From an uncultured Bacteroidales bacterium (lineage in GTDB: Bacteria; Bacteroidota; Bacteroidia; Bacteroidales; UBA932), in NCBI GenBank assembly GCA_900317925.1, contig ONIQ01000012.1, forward strand, positions 884-51,903: DNA of 51,020 nucleotides, written 5' to 3'. Under the pieces are notes generated by a model that worked only from the letters and a program-made list of their open reading frames with translations, was not told the DNA's origin and searched no databases. Positions 1 through 9,484 of this stretch are shown in pieces. Numbering within the stretch: the first letter of the stretch is position 1; every line of letters begins with the position of its first letter. Position numbers and translations under genes: made by a program.

Positions 1-273
1 GCAGCATTTTTCCTTGGGCTCGCTGCATCGCCCGGTAGCATTTAGATTCCATAAAAAGTTACCTTTTTTGGTAAACTTTTTTCAGGACGATACACTTTTT
101 TTCATTTTTAAGCAATTGATATACAATCACTTGCGTAATACCTGGTTCTCAATAGTAAGGAACCAGGTATATGGTAAGTTATTGAAGTATAGGAACTTAG
201 AATTGCAGCGGGCCGGATCTGTTTGTGGCCGGCATGATGTCCGCCGCACCGGGTCAGTCCGAAAAACGCTGCT
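1..273. other. Non-coding stretch downstream of ilvE
   Basis: This AT-richer stretch lies beyond the ilvE stop codon. No convincing gene is seen. It holds a perfect 11-bp inverted repeat (138-170, listed separately) and a shorter inverted repeat around 58-82 (GTTACC, T-run, GGTAAAC). A minus-strand ATG at 50-52 opens a frame that runs off the left edge (17 codons), so the start of another minus-strand gene is possible, but the visible part is too short to judge. Confidence 0.5.
138..170. repeat. Perfect 11-bp inverted repeat
   Basis: The arms ATACCTGGTTC (138-148) and GAACCAGGTAT (160-170) are exact reverse complements separated by 11 nt. The element lies about 100 bp beyond ilvE in AT-rich DNA. 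A transcript would fold into a stable hairpin, but no T-tract follows directly on either strand, so it is not a classic intrinsic terminator. A protein-binding palindrome, an RNA stem or a recombination site are all possible. Confidence 0.7.
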
Positions 274-1314
274 TTAGCAAACCGGATGGCACCAGCCGTG
301 GGTGTCCTCCACCTCGCCGAATTGGATGCCGGTGAGATGGCGGTACAGCTTTGTGCACATCGGCCCCACAGCCCCGTCCTCGCAGAAGCGGTACGATGCC
401 GTAACGGCCGCCTCTTCCAGGACCGGTTTTACGTCGATGCGGGAGATGGGTGTCAGGACAACGGCGGTGCCGCAGGCGCCGACTTCCTGGCATTCAGCCA
501 GTTCCGCCAGCGGAATGTGGCGTTTCTCCACCTTCAGGCCCAGGTCGGCAGCCACCACCTGCAAGCTCTTGTTTGTGATGGACGGCAGGACACTGTCCGA
601 CAGCGGAGTGATATAGGTCCCGTTCTTGATGGCAAAGAAATTGGACGAGCCGAACTCGTCAATAAACTCGCGCGTTCCGGAATTCAGGAAGAGCATCTCC
701 CCGTATCCCTGGGCGTGGGCGATGGTGTACGGGCGGAAGGTCGGGGCATAGTTGCCGGCCAGTTTGTAGCTGCCCGATCCCTTCGGCGCGGCCCGGTCAT
801 AATTGCCGGGAATTACGGCCGAGAAAGCTTTCAGCGTAGTACCGTGATACGTGCCAACCGGCGTTCCCATTACAGCGAAAACCACTTCCGGATGCGGTGA
901 AAGGCCGATTTGCGGATGCACGCTCATCAAAATGGGGCGAAGGTACATCGAGGCTCCGTAGCCGTAAGGCGGCAGGAAGTCCAGGTTGCGGCGGACGCAT
1001 TCCTCGCACAGTTGGATAAAAAGTGCTTCCGGCGGTTCCGGGAGACCCAGATAGGCGGCGCTGCGGCGCAGGCGGGCGGCGTTCTCATCGGGCCGGAACA
1101 TGACCACGCGGCCATCTTTCTGGCGGAAGGCCTTCAAGCCTTCGAAACAGGCCACGGCGTAGTGCATCACCAGGGCATAAGGGTTCAAAGACATGGTGAA
1201 AGAGGTGTCGGCCTCCATGGGGGTCCACGCGCCATCCACAAAGCGCGTCACCATAACCGCGTTGGTTTTGTGCACGTTGAATCCCAGCTTGTTCCAATCC
1301 AAATTCATATCCAT
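274..1314 (-). CDS. ilvE: Branched-chain amino acid aminotransferase
   Basis: PLP-dependent fold type IV transaminase that interconverts leucine, isoleucine and valine with their 2-keto acids in the cytoplasm. The lysine expected to bind PLP lies in GSGSYKLAGNYA, and the family segment GTREFIDEFGSSNFF follows. The length, about 346 residues, is normal for the family. The ATG at 1314 (MDMNLDWNKLGF) is chosen. An upstream in-frame TTG at 1341 lies inside leuB and is unlikely. Five bases separate leuB's stop from this ATG, so it is the last gene of the leuACDB-ilvE operon and carries out the final transamination of leucine synthesis. A second ATG at 1308 is an equally good start. Confidence 0.95.
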   Translation of the reverse strand: MDMNLDWNKLGFNVHKTNAVMVTRFVDGAWTPMEADTSFTMSLNPYALVMHYAVACFEGLKAFRQKDGRVVMFRPDENAARLRRSAAYLGLPEPPEALFIQLCEECVRRNLDFLPPYGYGASMYLRPILMSVHPQIGLSPHPEVVFAVMGTPVGTYHGTTLKAFSAVIPGNYDRAAPKGSGSYKLAGNYAPTFRPYTIAHAQGYGEMLFLNSGTREFIDEFGSSNFFAIKNGTYITPLSDSVLPSITNKSLQVVAADLGLKVEKRHIPLAELAECQEVGACGTAVVLTPISRIDVKPVLEEAAVTASYRFCEDGAVGPMCTKLYRHLTGIQFGEVEDTHGWCHPVC

Positions 1315-1319
1315 GGTTT

Positions 1320-2378
1320 TTAAATATGATTCGCAATCCAATCTCCAACCTCCGTGGTCGAGAAGGCCTTTCCGCCATCGGCCAGGTCTTCGGTTACCAC
1401 GCCCTGGTCGATCGAGGCGGCCACCGCGGTGCGGATGGCGCGGCCCTCTTCCATAAGCCCGAAGGCATATTCGAACATCATCGCGGCGCTCAGGATGGCG
1501 GCCAGCGGGTTGGCGATGTTCTTTCCGGCAGCTTGCGGATACGATCCGTGAATGGGTTCGAAGAGCGAGGTGTGCTCGCCCACGGAGGCCGATGCCAGCA
1601 GTCCCATCGATCCGGAAATGACGCTTGCCTCGTCGGTGAGGATATCGCCGAAGGTGTTTTCCGTTACCAGCACGTCAAAGAATTTCGGGTTGCGGATGAG
1701 CTGCATGGCGGCGTTGTCCACGAACATGTAATCAACGGAAACGTCCGGGAACTGAGGCGCCATTTCGCGGGCGATCTGCCGCCACAAACGGCTGGATTCC
1801 AGAACATTGGCCTTGTCAACCACGGTCAGGTGTTTCCGGCGGTTGCGGGCGTATCCGAAGGCCAGGCGCAGGATGCGTTCCACCTCGAAACGGGAATAGA
1901 TGCAGGTATCGTAGGCGGTGTCGCCATTGTCCTTGCGGCCTTTCTCGCCAAAATACATGCCACCCGTGAGCTCGCGAACGCACAGGAAATCGGCGCCGTC
2001 CACCAGTTCGGCTTTCAGGGGCGATTTGCCGATGAGGGTTTTGAAGGTCTCCACGGGACGCAGGTTGGCAAACAGGCCCAGCTGCTTGCGCATGGCCAGC
2101 AGGCCCTGTTCGGGCCGGACCGGTGCCGTGGGGTTGTTGTCGTATTTGGGGTCGCCTACCGCGCCGAAAAGAACGGCGTCGGCGGCCAGGCAAATCTCAT
2201 GGGTGGCGGCAGGATAGGCGTCTCCGCACTGGTCGATGGCACAGGCGCCCACCAGTCCGGCCTGCCAGGATACTTCATGTCCGAAGCGTTTGCAAACGGC
2301 TTCTACGGCTTTCACGGCCTGGCCCACCACTTCGGGACCAATCCCGTCGCCAGGCAGTTTAGCGATGTTGAATTTCAT
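1320..2378 (-). CDS. leuB: 3-isopropylmalate dehydrogenase
   Basis: NAD-dependent oxidative decarboxylation of 3-isopropylmalate to 2-ketoisocaproate, the third step of leucine synthesis. The N-terminus [12 protein letters not shown] is the family signature. The C-terminal half carries the substrate and metal-binding region ([12 protein letters not shown], then [18 protein letters not shown]). About 352 residues, the usual size. ATG 2378 is chosen over a TTG three codons upstream. Either way the start lies inside the 3' end of leuD (20-nt overlap), so translation is probably coupled. Confidence 0.96.
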   Translation of the reverse strand: MKFNIAKLPGDGIGPEVVGQAVKAVEAVCKRFGHEVSWQAGLVGACAIDQCGDAYPAATHEICLAADAVLFGAVGDPKYDNNPTAPVRPEQGLLAMRKQLGLFANLRPVETFKTLIGKSPLKAELVDGADFLCVRELTGGMYFGEKGRKDNGDTAYDTCIYSRFEVERILRLAFGYARNRRKHLTVVDKANVLESSRLWRQIAREMAPQFPDVSVDYMFVDNAAMQLIRNPKFFDVLVTENTFGDILTDEASVISGSMGLLASASVGEHTSLFEPIHGSYPQAAGKNIANPLAAILSAAMMFEYAFGLMEEGRAIRTAVAASIDQGVVTEDLADGGKAFSTTEVGDWIANHI

Positions 2379-2955
2379 AGGCTTCAATCTCTTTTTTATG
2401 GGCCAGGAGATAGTCGATATCGTCCAGCCCGTTCATCAGGCAATATTTCTTGTAAGCGTCCAGGGGGAAGGTGGCCGTCCGTCCCGTCGCCAGGTTGGTT
2501 ACGGTCTGATTCCCCACATCCACCCGCACACGGGTGAGCGGATCGGCGGCGATGCTGTCCAGCAATTCCTGCAGGAAGGCCGGGTCCACCGTCACGGGAA
2601 GGACGAAATTGTTCAGTTCATTCTGCCGATGGATATCGGCGAAGAAACTGGAAATCACTACTTTGAATCCGTATCCGGCCAAGGCCCAGGCGGCGTGTTC
2701 GCGGCTGGAGCCATTCCCGAAATTGCGGCCGGCCACCAGGATGCAACCCCCGTATCGCGGGTCGTTCAGGACAAAGGCGGGATTCGGCTCGCCGTTCGCC
2801 TTGAAACGCCAGTCCTGGAACAGGTGGGCGCCGAAGAATTTCTCGTCCCGGGTGGTTTCTTTCAGGTAGCGCGCCGGAATGATCTGGTCTGTATCTACAT
2901 TCTCCAGCGGCAGGGGCACACAGGTGCTTTCGATGATATTGAATTTCTGTTTCAT
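2359..2955 (-). CDS. leuD: 3-isopropylmalate dehydratase small subunit
   Basis: Small subunit of isopropylmalate isomerase, the swivel domain that closes over the [4Fe-4S] site of LeuC. Typical sequences are [17 protein letters not shown] near the N-terminus and the [20 protein letters not shown] region, with GSSREHA conserved in the family. At 198 residues it is full length. Its ATG overlaps the leuC stop as ATGA, showing tight coupling to the large subunit. Confidence 0.97.
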   Translation of the reverse strand: MKQKFNIIESTCVPLPLENVDTDQIIPARYLKETTRDEKFFGAHLFQDWRFKANGEPNPAFVLNDPRYGGCILVAGRNFGNGSSREHAAWALAGYGFKVVISSFFADIHRQNELNNFVLPVTVDPAFLQELLDSIAADPLTRVRVDVGNQTVTNLATGRTATFPLDAYKKYCLMNGLDDIDYLLAHKKEIEAYEIQHR

Positions 2956-4319
2956 AGCAGGGTACGCGGATCGGTTACGACGCCCGTGACGGCCGCGGCG
3001 GCCGCGGTCAGCGGGCTGGCCAGCAGGGTGCGCGAACCGGGGCCCTGACGGCCCTCGAAGTTGCGGTTGCTGGTGGAAACACTATATTTCCCGGCGGGAA
3101 TCTTGTCGTCGTTCATGGCCAGGCAGGCCGAGCAGCCCGGTTGCCGGAGTTCGAATCCGGCGTCGGCAAGCACCCTGTCCAAGCCCTCGGCCTGGATCTG
3201 GCGGTAAACCGTCCAGGAACCCGGAACCAGCCAGGCCGTGATGTGGGCGGCTTTCCTGCGTCCTTTCACCACCGAAGCGAAGGCCCGGAAATCTTCCACA
3301 CGCCCATTCGTGCAGGCGCCCAGGAAGACGTAATCGACGGGTTTCCCCAGCAGGCTTTCCCCGGCGCGGAAATCCATATAGTTCAAGGCCTTGACCGGTG
3401 CATCGGCGGGGATGGCGCCGTCAATGGCCATGCCCATGCCCGGATTGGTGCCGTAGGTGATCATGGGCGGGATGGCGGCAGCATCGTACACTTCCTCGCG
3501 GTCAAAGACGGCGTCATCATCGCTGCGGAGCGTTTTCCACTGGGCGACGGCCTGGTCCCAGGCTGCTCCCTTGGGTACATAGGGCTTGCCTTTCAGGTAG
3601 GCGAAGGTTACCTCGTCCGGGGCGATAAATCCGCCGCGGGCCCCCATCTCGATGGACAGGTTGCACAGGGTAAGCCGCCCTTCCATAGACAGGTTGCGCA
3701 CGGTGGAACCGGCATACTCTACGAAATACCCCGTTGCACCGGAGGTGGTAAGCTGCTGCATCAGGTACAGGGCGATATCTTTCGCGGTGACCCCTTTCCC
3801 CAGCGTGCCCTCGATGCGGATGCGCATCGATTTGGGCTTCTGCTGCAGGATGCATTGCGAAGCCAGCACCATCTCCACTTCGGAGGTGCCGATGCCGAAC
3901 GCGACGGCACCCATGGCTCCGTGGGTGGAGGTGTGCGAATCGCCGCAGACGATGGTCATTCCCGGCAGGGACAGCCCCTGCTCCGGTCCTACTACGTGGA
4001 TGACCCCGTTGCGCGGATCCATCATCCCGAAATGTTCCAGACCGAACTGGCGGGCGTTGGCGGCGAGGGTCTCCACTTGTTTGCGCGAGACCGGATCCTC
4101 GATGGGTTTGTCCTGGTCGTGGGTGGGCGTATTGTGGTCCGGCATGCAGAAAATCTTGTCCGGACGCAGGCAGCCGATGCCGCGCAGACGCAGCCCCTCG
4201 AAAGCCTGCGGGCTGGTGACTTCGTGGCAATACAACCGGTCTATGTAAAGCTGGACGGGCCCGGCTCCGGTGTCGTGCACCACGTGGGCGTCCCAGATTT
4301 TGTCGAAAAGCGTATTCAT
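2952..4319 (-). CDS. leuC: 3-isopropylmalate dehydratase large subunit
   Basis: Aconitase-family large subunit holding the [4Fe-4S] cluster that isomerises 2- to 3-isopropylmalate. Cluster cysteines are visible in [10 protein letters not shown] and in [10 protein letters not shown]. The substrate-binding stretch [14 protein letters not shown] is intact. The start ATG at 4317-4319 ([14 protein letters not shown]) fits the family exactly and overlaps the leuA stop as ATGA. An in-frame ATG 12 nt upstream is less likely. About 455 residues, full length. Confidence 0.97.
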   Translation of the reverse strand: MNTLFDKIWDAHVVHDTGAGPVQLYIDRLYCHEVTSPQAFEGLRLRGIGCLRPDKIFCMPDHNTPTHDQDKPIEDPVSRKQVETLAANARQFGLEHFGMMDPRNGVIHVVGPEQGLSLPGMTIVCGDSHTSTHGAMGAVAFGIGTSEVEMVLASQCILQQKPKSMRIRIEGTLGKGVTAKDIALYLMQQLTTSGATGYFVEYAGSTVRNLSMEGRLTLCNLSIEMGARGGFIAPDEVTFAYLKGKPYVPKGAAWDQAVAQWKTLRSDDDAVFDREEVYDAAAIPPMITYGTNPGMGMAIDGAIPADAPVKALNYMDFRAGESLLGKPVDYVFLGACTNGRVEDFRAFASVVKGRRKAAHITAWLVPGSWTVYRQIQAEGLDRVLADAGFELRQPGCSACLAMNDDKIPAGKYSVSTSNRNFEGRQGPGSRTLLASPLTAAAAAVTGVVTDPRTLL

Positions 4320-5839
4320 TTCACCGAACATTTATTCAGGCAATCCACATAGGCTTCGATGGCGGCGGCCACGATATCGGTGCTGGCGCCGAAGCCGTAA
4401 TAAATCCGACCCTCGCATTCAACCTGGATGTGGACCTTGCAGTTATCGTCGGAGCCTTGCGAGATGCCCTGGATGGTAAATTCCTTGATGGTTACATGGC
4501 GGCGCACAATCTGCCGGAGCGCGTTGATGGCCGCATCTACCGGACCGTTTCCGGTTGCGGCCGATTCAAATTTCTCGCCTGCGATGTCCAGCCCCACGGA
4601 GGCCACGGGTTTCATGCCGATACCGCTGGTGGCCTGCAGCCAGTCCACGCGGATGTGGTGGTCCTGGGACCGTTCGGCACCCGCCAGCAGGAGGATGTCG
4701 TCGTCGTGGATTTCTTTTTTCTTGTCGGCCAGGTCCAGGAAGGCCTTATAGACCTGGTCCAGGCGCTCATCGCTCAAATGCACCCCCAGTACCTCCAGGC
4801 GGTATTTCAGGGCTGCGTGGCCGCTGCGGGCGGTCAGGACGATGGCATTGTTGTCGATGCCCACGTCGCGCGGGTCGATAATCTCATAGGTCTGGGCATT
4901 TTTCAGGACGCCGTCCTGGTGGATGCCGGACGAATGGGCGAAGGCGTTCCGTCCCACGATGGCCTTGTTGGGCTGCACCGGCATGTTCATCAGGCTGGAA
5001 ACCATGCGGCTCAGCGGATAAATCTTCTGGGTGTTGATGCCGGACTGCAGGCCCAGTTCCTTGTGCGAGCGCAGGATCATGGCCACTTCCTCCAGCGAGG
5101 TGTTTCCGGCACGTTCGCCGATGCCGTTGATGGTGACTTCGCACTGGCGGGCGCCGTTCAGGATACCGGAAACGGTGTTGGCGGTGGCCATGCCCAGGTC
5201 GTTGTGGCAATGGGTGGAGATAATGGCATTCTCGATGCCGTCCACGTGGTCGCACAGGTATTTAATCTTGGCGCCGTATTCTTGCGGCAGGCAGTAGCCC
5301 GTGGTGTCGGGGATGTTCACCACCGTGGCGCCGGCCTTGATGACGGCTTCCACCACCCGGGCCAGGAATTCATTCTCGGTCCGGCCGGCATCTTCGGCAT
5401 AAAACTCAATGTCTTCCACGTATTTCTTGGCATACTTGACGGCCCGGACGGCCCGCTCCAGGATTTCTTCCCGGGTGGCATTGAATTTATACTTGATGTG
5501 GGAATCGGACGTGCCGATTCCGGTGTGGATGCGTTTGTGTTTGGCATACTTCAAGGCCTCGGCGGCTACGTCGATATCCTTTTCTACCGCGCGCGAAAGG
5601 GCGCAGATGGTGGGCCAGGTCACGGCCTTGGAAATCTCGATGACCGAATTGAAATCGCCGGGGCTGGAAATGGGGAACCCCGCTTCGATAACATCCACGC
5701 CCAGACTTTCCAGTGCCTTGGCCACCTGGATTTTCTCTACGGTATTCAGCTGGCATCCGGGGACCTGTTCGCCGTCACGCAGCGTGGTGTCGAAAAAATA
5801 AACCCTGTTCTTGTCCATATTGTAAAGTTCTTTAGGCAT
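4316..5839 (-). CDS. leuA: 2-isopropylmalate synthase
   Basis: Condenses acetyl-CoA with 2-ketoisovalerate, the committed step of leucine synthesis. The TIM-barrel signature [14 protein letters not shown] and the metal-binding HCHNDLGMA are present. After a linker, a C-terminal region (from about residue 385, including [14 protein letters not shown]) corresponds to the LeuA leucine-feedback domain, so this is leuA and not a truncated citramalate synthase. First gene of the operon. The start may be ATG 5839 or the seven-codon shorter ATG 5818 ([12 protein letters not shown]), which is closer to the usual N-terminus. Confidence 0.95.
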   Translation of the reverse strand: MPKELYNMDKNRVYFFDTTLRDGEQVPGCQLNTVEKIQVAKALESLGVDVIEAGFPISSPGDFNSVIEISKAVTWPTICALSRAVEKDIDVAAEALKYAKHKRIHTGIGTSDSHIKYKFNATREEILERAVRAVKYAKKYVEDIEFYAEDAGRTENEFLARVVEAVIKAGATVVNIPDTTGYCLPQEYGAKIKYLCDHVDGIENAIISTHCHNDLGMATANTVSGILNGARQCEVTINGIGERAGNTSLEEVAMILRSHKELGLQSGINTQKIYPLSRMVSSLMNMPVQPNKAIVGRNAFAHSSGIHQDGVLKNAQTYEIIDPRDVGIDNNAIVLTARSGHAALKYRLEVLGVHLSDERLDQVYKAFLDLADKKKEIHDDDILLLAGAERSQDHHIRVDWLQATSGIGMKPVASVGLDIAGEKFESAATGNGPVDAAINALRQIVRRHVTIKEFTIQGISQGSDDNCKVHIQVECEGRIYYGFGASTDIVAAAIEAYVDCLNKCSVK

Positions 5840-5877
5840 GAAAACGTTTTATTTGCATCATGAGCTACTTTATGCAA

Positions 5878-5885
5878 CAAAAATA
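5878..5885 (-). promoter_or_regulatory. Bacteroidetes -7 box upstream of leuA
   Basis: Read on the minus strand the site is TATTTTTG, matching the Bacteroidetes -7 consensus TAnnTTTG. It lies 38 nt upstream of leuA ATG 5839. No clear -33 TTTG is seen at the right distance. Confidence 0.55.
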
Positions 5886-5906
5886 ATCATTTTGATAGAA
5901 AATTCC

Positions 5907-5914
5907 TATCTTTG
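5907..5914 (+). promoter_or_regulatory. Bacteroidetes -7 box for the pyrophosphatase gene
   Basis: TATCTTTG matches TAnnTTTG and is followed by a leader of about 65 nt. A TTTG at 5891 is too close (12 nt) to be a standard -33 element. The leader contains a short stem, GGTGG (5931-5935) with CCACC (5943-5947). The site lies about 20 bp from the divergent leuA box. Confidence 0.5.
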
Positions 5915-5983
5915 TATGTTGTATTAGCCGGGTGGCGCCAATCCACCTGCCTGTAGTAAGGATTTTAATAGTTTCAATAACAT

Positions 5984-8176
5984 ATGAATGAATTATTCTA
6001 TCTGGTGCCTGCGGCATCGTTGGTTGCTTTGTTCTTTGCCTGGTTCTTCTTCCATCAGATGATGAAGGAGAGCGAAGGAACGGTGACCATGAAAGAAATT
6101 GCCCAGTACGTTCGCGAAGGCGCCATGGCGTATCTGCGTCAGCAGTACAAAGTGGTGATCATCGTCTTCATCGTCCTGGCCGTCATCTTTTCCATCCTGG
6201 CCTATGGCTTCCACGTACAGAATGCGTGGGTCCCGTTCGCCTTCCTGACCGGCGGTTTCTTCTCCGGCCTGGCCGGTTTTATCGGCATGAAGACCGCCAC
6301 TTATGCCTCTGCCCGTACGGCCAACGCCACGATGCGGTCCCTGAACGCCGGCTTGAAGATCGCATTCCGAAGCGGCGCCGTGATGGGTCTCACCGTCGTG
6401 GGTCTCGGCCTTCTGGATATCTCCCTTTGGTGGCTCATCCTGAACGCCTTTGTCGAGGAAGCTTCTGAAGCGCAGACCCTGGTCGTCATCACCACCACCA
6501 TGCTGACCTTCGGCATGGGTGCCTCTACGCAGGCGTTGTTCGCCCGTGTGGGTGGCGGTATCTATACCAAAGCGGCCGATGTGGGCGCCGATATCGTGGG
6601 CAAGGTGGAACAGGATATCCCCGAGGATGATCCCCGCAACCCGGCGACCATCGCCGATAACGTGGGCGACAACGTGGGTGACGTGGCCGGTATGGGTGCC
6701 GACCTGTACGAGTCCTATTGCGGTTCCATCCTCGCTACCATGGCACTGGGCGCTTCCACGTTCTTCTCACAGGGTACGGATGTGCAGCTGCGCGCCATCA
6801 TGGCCCCGATGCTGATTGCCGCCGTGGGCGTTGTCCTGTCCATCCTGGGTATTTACGCCGTCCGCACCAAGGAAGGGGCTTCGCTGAAAGACCTGCTGGG
6901 CTCCCTGAGCGTGGGTACCAACCTGAGCGCGGTCCTGATTGCGGTGGTGACCTTCGGCATTTTCCGCCTGCTGGGCTTCCCCAACTGGTGGCAGATGTCC
7001 CTGTCGGTCCTCTCCGGTCTGCTGGCCGGCGTCATCATCGGCAAGGCAACCGAATATTATACCTCCCATTCCTATAAGCCCACGCAGAAACTGGCCGAGA
7101 GTTCCCAGACGGGTCCGGCGACCGTGATTATCAACGGTGTGGGCCTGGGCATGATTTCGACGGCCATCCCGGTGGTGACCATCGCGATTGCCATTATCCT
7201 GGCCTACGGCTTTGCAACGGGCTTCAGCTTCTCGACCGATACGCTGAGCATGGGCCTGTACGGTATCTCCATCGCCGCTGTCGGTATGCTTTCCACGCTG
7301 GGGATCACCCTGGCTACGGATGCGTACGGCCCCATCGCCGACAATGCCGGCGGTAACGCCCAGATGTCCGAACTGGATCCTTCGGTGCGGGAGAAAACCG
7401 ATATCCTTGACTCGCTTGGCAATACGACGGCTGCTACCGGAAAGGGCTTTGCCATCGGTTCCGCCGCCTTGACCGCCCTGGCCTTGCTGGCTGCCTATAT
7501 CGAGGAAATCAAGATCGGCTTCTCCCACGTGGGCAAGACGGTGCTCGAAGTGGGCGACAGGACCGTGGAAACGGTTTCTGCGACCATTACCGATATCGTT
7601 GAATATTATGATATTTCGCTGATGAACCCGCTGGTTCTCGTGGGCATCTTCCTGGGTGCCATGATGGCCTTCCTGTTCTGCGGTCTTACGATGACCGCCG
7701 TGGGCCGTGCCGCCGAGAAGATGGTGGTCGAGGTCCGTCGCCAGTTCCGTGAAATCGCCGGTATCCTGGAGGGCAAGCAGCGTCCGGACTATACTTCCTG
7801 CGTCCGCATCTCTACCAAGGCCGCCCAGCAAGAAATGGTGTTCCCGTCCCTGCTGGCCATCATCGTGCCGATGCTCGTGGGCATTCTGTTCGGCCCTGCC
7901 GGCGTGATCGGCCTGCTGGCCGGCGGTCTGGGTGCCGGTTTCGTCCTGGCTATCTTCCTGGCCAACTCCGGCGGTGCCTGGGACAATGCCAAGAAGTATG
8001 TGGAGGAAGGCCACTTCGGCGGCAAGAACTCCTCCTCCCACCATGCAACGGTGGTCGGTGATACCGTGGGCGATCCGTTCAAGGATACCTCGGGCCCTTC
8101 GCTGAACATCCTGATCAAGTTGATGTCCATGGTTTCCGTGGTCATGGCCGGCCTGGCCGTCATGTTGCACGGTTAA
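5984..8176 (+). CDS. hppA: Membrane-bound ion-pumping pyrophosphatase
   Basis: Integral membrane enzyme that hydrolyses pyrophosphate and pumps H+ and/or Na+. At 730 residues with about 16 hydrophobic segments it is the normal size. The catalytic loop [19 protein letters not shown] (from residue 199) and the following [15 protein letters not shown], which bind Mg-PPi, are intact, as is the C-terminal [16 protein letters not shown]. In the motif [10 protein letters not shown] (479-488) the diagnostic position is Ala483 and not Lys, which in this family marks the K+-stimulated subtype. Whether it pumps Na+ or H+ cannot be settled by eye; Na+ pumping is known in Bacteroidetes relatives. Monocistronic, with its own terminator. 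Confidence 0.96.
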   Translation: MNELFYLVPAASLVALFFAWFFFHQMMKESEGTVTMKEIAQYVREGAMAYLRQQYKVVIIVFIVLAVIFSILAYGFHVQNAWVPFAFLTGGFFSGLAGFIGMKTATYASARTANATMRSLNAGLKIAFRSGAVMGLTVVGLGLLDISLWWLILNAFVEEASEAQTLVVITTTMLTFGMGASTQALFARVGGGIYTKAADVGADIVGKVEQDIPEDDPRNPATIADNVGDNVGDVAGMGADLYESYCGSILATMALGASTFFSQGTDVQLRAIMAPMLIAAVGVVLSILGIYAVRTKEGASLKDLLGSLSVGTNLSAVLIAVVTFGIFRLLGFPNWWQMSLSVLSGLLAGVIIGKATEYYTSHSYKPTQKLAESSQTGPATVIINGVGLGMISTAIPVVTIAIAIILAYGFATGFSFSTDTLSMGLYGISIAAVGMLSTLGITLATDAYGPIADNAGGNAQMSELDPSVREKTDILDSLGNTTAATGKGFAIGSAALTALALLAAYIEEIKIGFSHVGKTVLEVGDRTVETVSATITDIVEYYDISLMNPLVLVGIFLGAMMAFLFCGLTMTAVGRAAEKMVVEVRRQFREIAGILEGKQRPDYTSCVRISTKAAQQEMVFPSLLAIIVPMLVGILFGPAGVIGLLAGGLGAGFVLAIFLANSGGAWDNAKKYVEEGHFGGKNSSSHHATVVGDTVGDPFKDTSGPSLNILIKLMSMVSVVMAGLAVMLHG

Positions 8177-8199
8177 GACAGGATCACATAGACAAACCT

Positions 8200-8228
8200 G
8201 GGCTGGCCCATTCCGGACCGGCCCTTTT
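8200..8228 (+). terminator. Intrinsic terminator after hppA
   Basis: GGGCTGG (8200-8206) pairs with CCGGCCC (8218-8224), with one G-T pair and an 11-nt loop, followed by TTTT. It begins 23 nt after the hppA stop. Confidence 0.65.
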
Positions 8229-8251
8229 CGAACCTGTTTGATTATGCTGCA

Positions 8252-8276
8252 AAAAGGTGGTAACATACCACCTTTA
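8252..8276 (-). terminator. Terminator of the fic gene (perfect palindrome)
   Basis: AAAGGTGGTA (8253-8262) and TACCACCTTT (8266-8275) form a perfect 10-bp stem with a 3-nt loop. On the minus strand it ends in a T-run and lies 15 nt beyond the fic stop. A further half-copy, GTGGTATG, at 8281 hints that the sequence could also bind a protein. Confidence 0.6.
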
Positions 8277-8290
8277 AAAGTGGTATGCCC

Positions 8291-9355
8291 TTATGCCGAC
8301 GGGATGATGAACACATCCCACCGACCGTCCTTCTCGCGCCTGGCGATGAAACCCTTGTCGGTCATTGACTTCAGGTGCTTCTGAATAGCGGAGGTGTTGA
8401 TTCCGATGGTTTTGGCCAAGGCCGTGATGGTTATTCCGGGTTCTGTCATCAGCACGTTCAGGATGCGGCCGGAGTTCTGGCTGCGGAACGCGATGCGTTG
8501 GCCATCGTACCACCAGACGTTCGGATCCCGGGTCTGGATGAAATCAATATCGTTCTGGACCTCTTCCATCACCATCTTCTTGAACCAGTTCACGAACTTG
8601 CGGGCTTCCCGCAGGCTGGCGTGTGAGCCATCGCTGGGTACCGGTCCCACCACCAGGTCAGCCTGGTGCAGCGCTTCCAGATAGTCCTTTTTCTTCCGGC
8701 TGCGCACAACCACCATGGGATAATCGTGACGTGCCAGGATGAAATTGACCAACAGCCGCGCGATACGCCCGTTACCGTCCTCGAAAGGATGGATCCGGAT
8801 ATACCGGTAGTGGAAAAGCGCTGCCAGCTCCAGTAGATTATACTCTCCGGAGGTCTCAGCCTCGTTGTACCAATTCACGAGGTCCGTCATCAGCGCATTG
8901 GTCTCCTCCGGTGCTGCGTATTCGAAACGGTCACCATAGCGAGTAATCACACTGTTAGGACGTGTCTTGTAGCAGCCGGCGTGAATGACATAACTCGTCA
9001 CCGTTCCATCAGGAAGAGTCCGGTAAACGGTATAGTCTTCCCGGAGCAGCGTCTGGTGCAGCTGACGGATAAAGGTCTGCGTGAGGGGTGTTTTTTTCAG
9101 CGTGGATTGCTCCTTCATCATCAGAAGTCCCACATTGCTGGCCTTCATCTCTTCGAAGTCCTTCATCTCGGCCTCGCCCACCACCTTGCCAAAGAGCAGC
9201 AGAAGCTCCGTCTGGCCATAGGTCAGTGTGTTCCCTTCGATATGGTTGCTGTTGTAGTTGAACTCAACGGTAAACTTACGGCTCAAGCGGTCCCTGTCCC
9301 TTTCTGACAGAGGTTGCAAAGCTCGCCAGGCCTCGTATGTCTCTTCCCAATTCAT
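8291..9355 (-). CDS. Fic family protein with C-terminal winged helix
   Basis: Fic proteins usually transfer AMP from ATP to hydroxyl side chains of target proteins. The catalytic motif HPFEDGNGR is complete, with His189. An N-terminal inhibitory motif of the S-x-x-x-E-G type is visible in SNHIEGN (Ser36, Glu40), so this looks like a class II, self-inhibited Fic protein. The last 65 residues (ITALAKTIGINTSAIQKHLK) look like a helix-turn-helix, which suggests DNA binding or autoregulation. The length, 354 residues, is usual for this architecture. It stands alone between its own promoter and terminator, with no adjacent antitoxin. The target is unknown. Confidence 0.9.
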   Translation of the reverse strand: MNWEETYEAWRALQPLSERDRDRLSRKFTVEFNYNSNHIEGNTLTYGQTELLLLFGKVVGEAEMKDFEEMKASNVGLLMMKEQSTLKKTPLTQTFIRQLHQTLLREDYTVYRTLPDGTVTSYVIHAGCYKTRPNSVITRYGDRFEYAAPEETNALMTDLVNWYNEAETSGEYNLLELAALFHYRYIRIHPFEDGNGRIARLLVNFILARHDYPMVVVRSRKKKDYLEALHQADLVVGPVPSDGSHASLREARKFVNWFKKMVMEEVQNDIDFIQTRDPNVWWYDGQRIAFRSQNSGRILNVLMTEPGITITALAKTIGINTSAIQKHLKSMTDKGFIARREKDGRWDVFIIPSA

Positions 9356-9369
9356 ACTCGATATTTTTG

Positions 9370-9377
9370 CAAATATA
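9370..9377 (-). promoter_or_regulatory. Bacteroidetes -7 box for fic
   Basis: Minus-strand TATATTTG matches TAnnTTTG and ends 14 nt before the fic ATG, so the leader would be short. No convincing -33 TTTG. Confidence 0.5.
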
Positions 9378-9444
9378 GCAAAAAAGAGGGTGACTATCTG
9401 TCTTTCGACTTTTTAGTCCTCTTTTTTTTCTGCCTGAAAAAACG

Positions 9445-9452
9445 TAAATTTG
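9445..9452 (+). promoter_or_regulatory. Bacteroidetes -7 box for the flippase gene
   Basis: TAAATTTG matches TAnnTTTG and lies 32 nt before the flippase ATG at 9485. A -33 element is not obvious. Confidence 0.5.
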
Positions 9453-9484
9453 TTGTCCGGCGTTAAGTAAAGATAATCAGGTCT

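Noticed and set aside
184-198. Resemblance to one arm of the yeast FRT site (GTATAGGAACTT)
   Set aside because: Only one arm of about 12 bp is present, with no second arm or spacer; taken as chance.
14-277. Plus-strand 87-codon open frame
   Set aside because: It begins with TTG, runs through both inverted repeats and the end of ilvE, and has no protein-like pattern.
5840-5983. Possible leucine attenuator before leuA
   Set aside because: No leader peptide with Leu codons and no terminator/antiterminator pair could be drawn on the leuA side.
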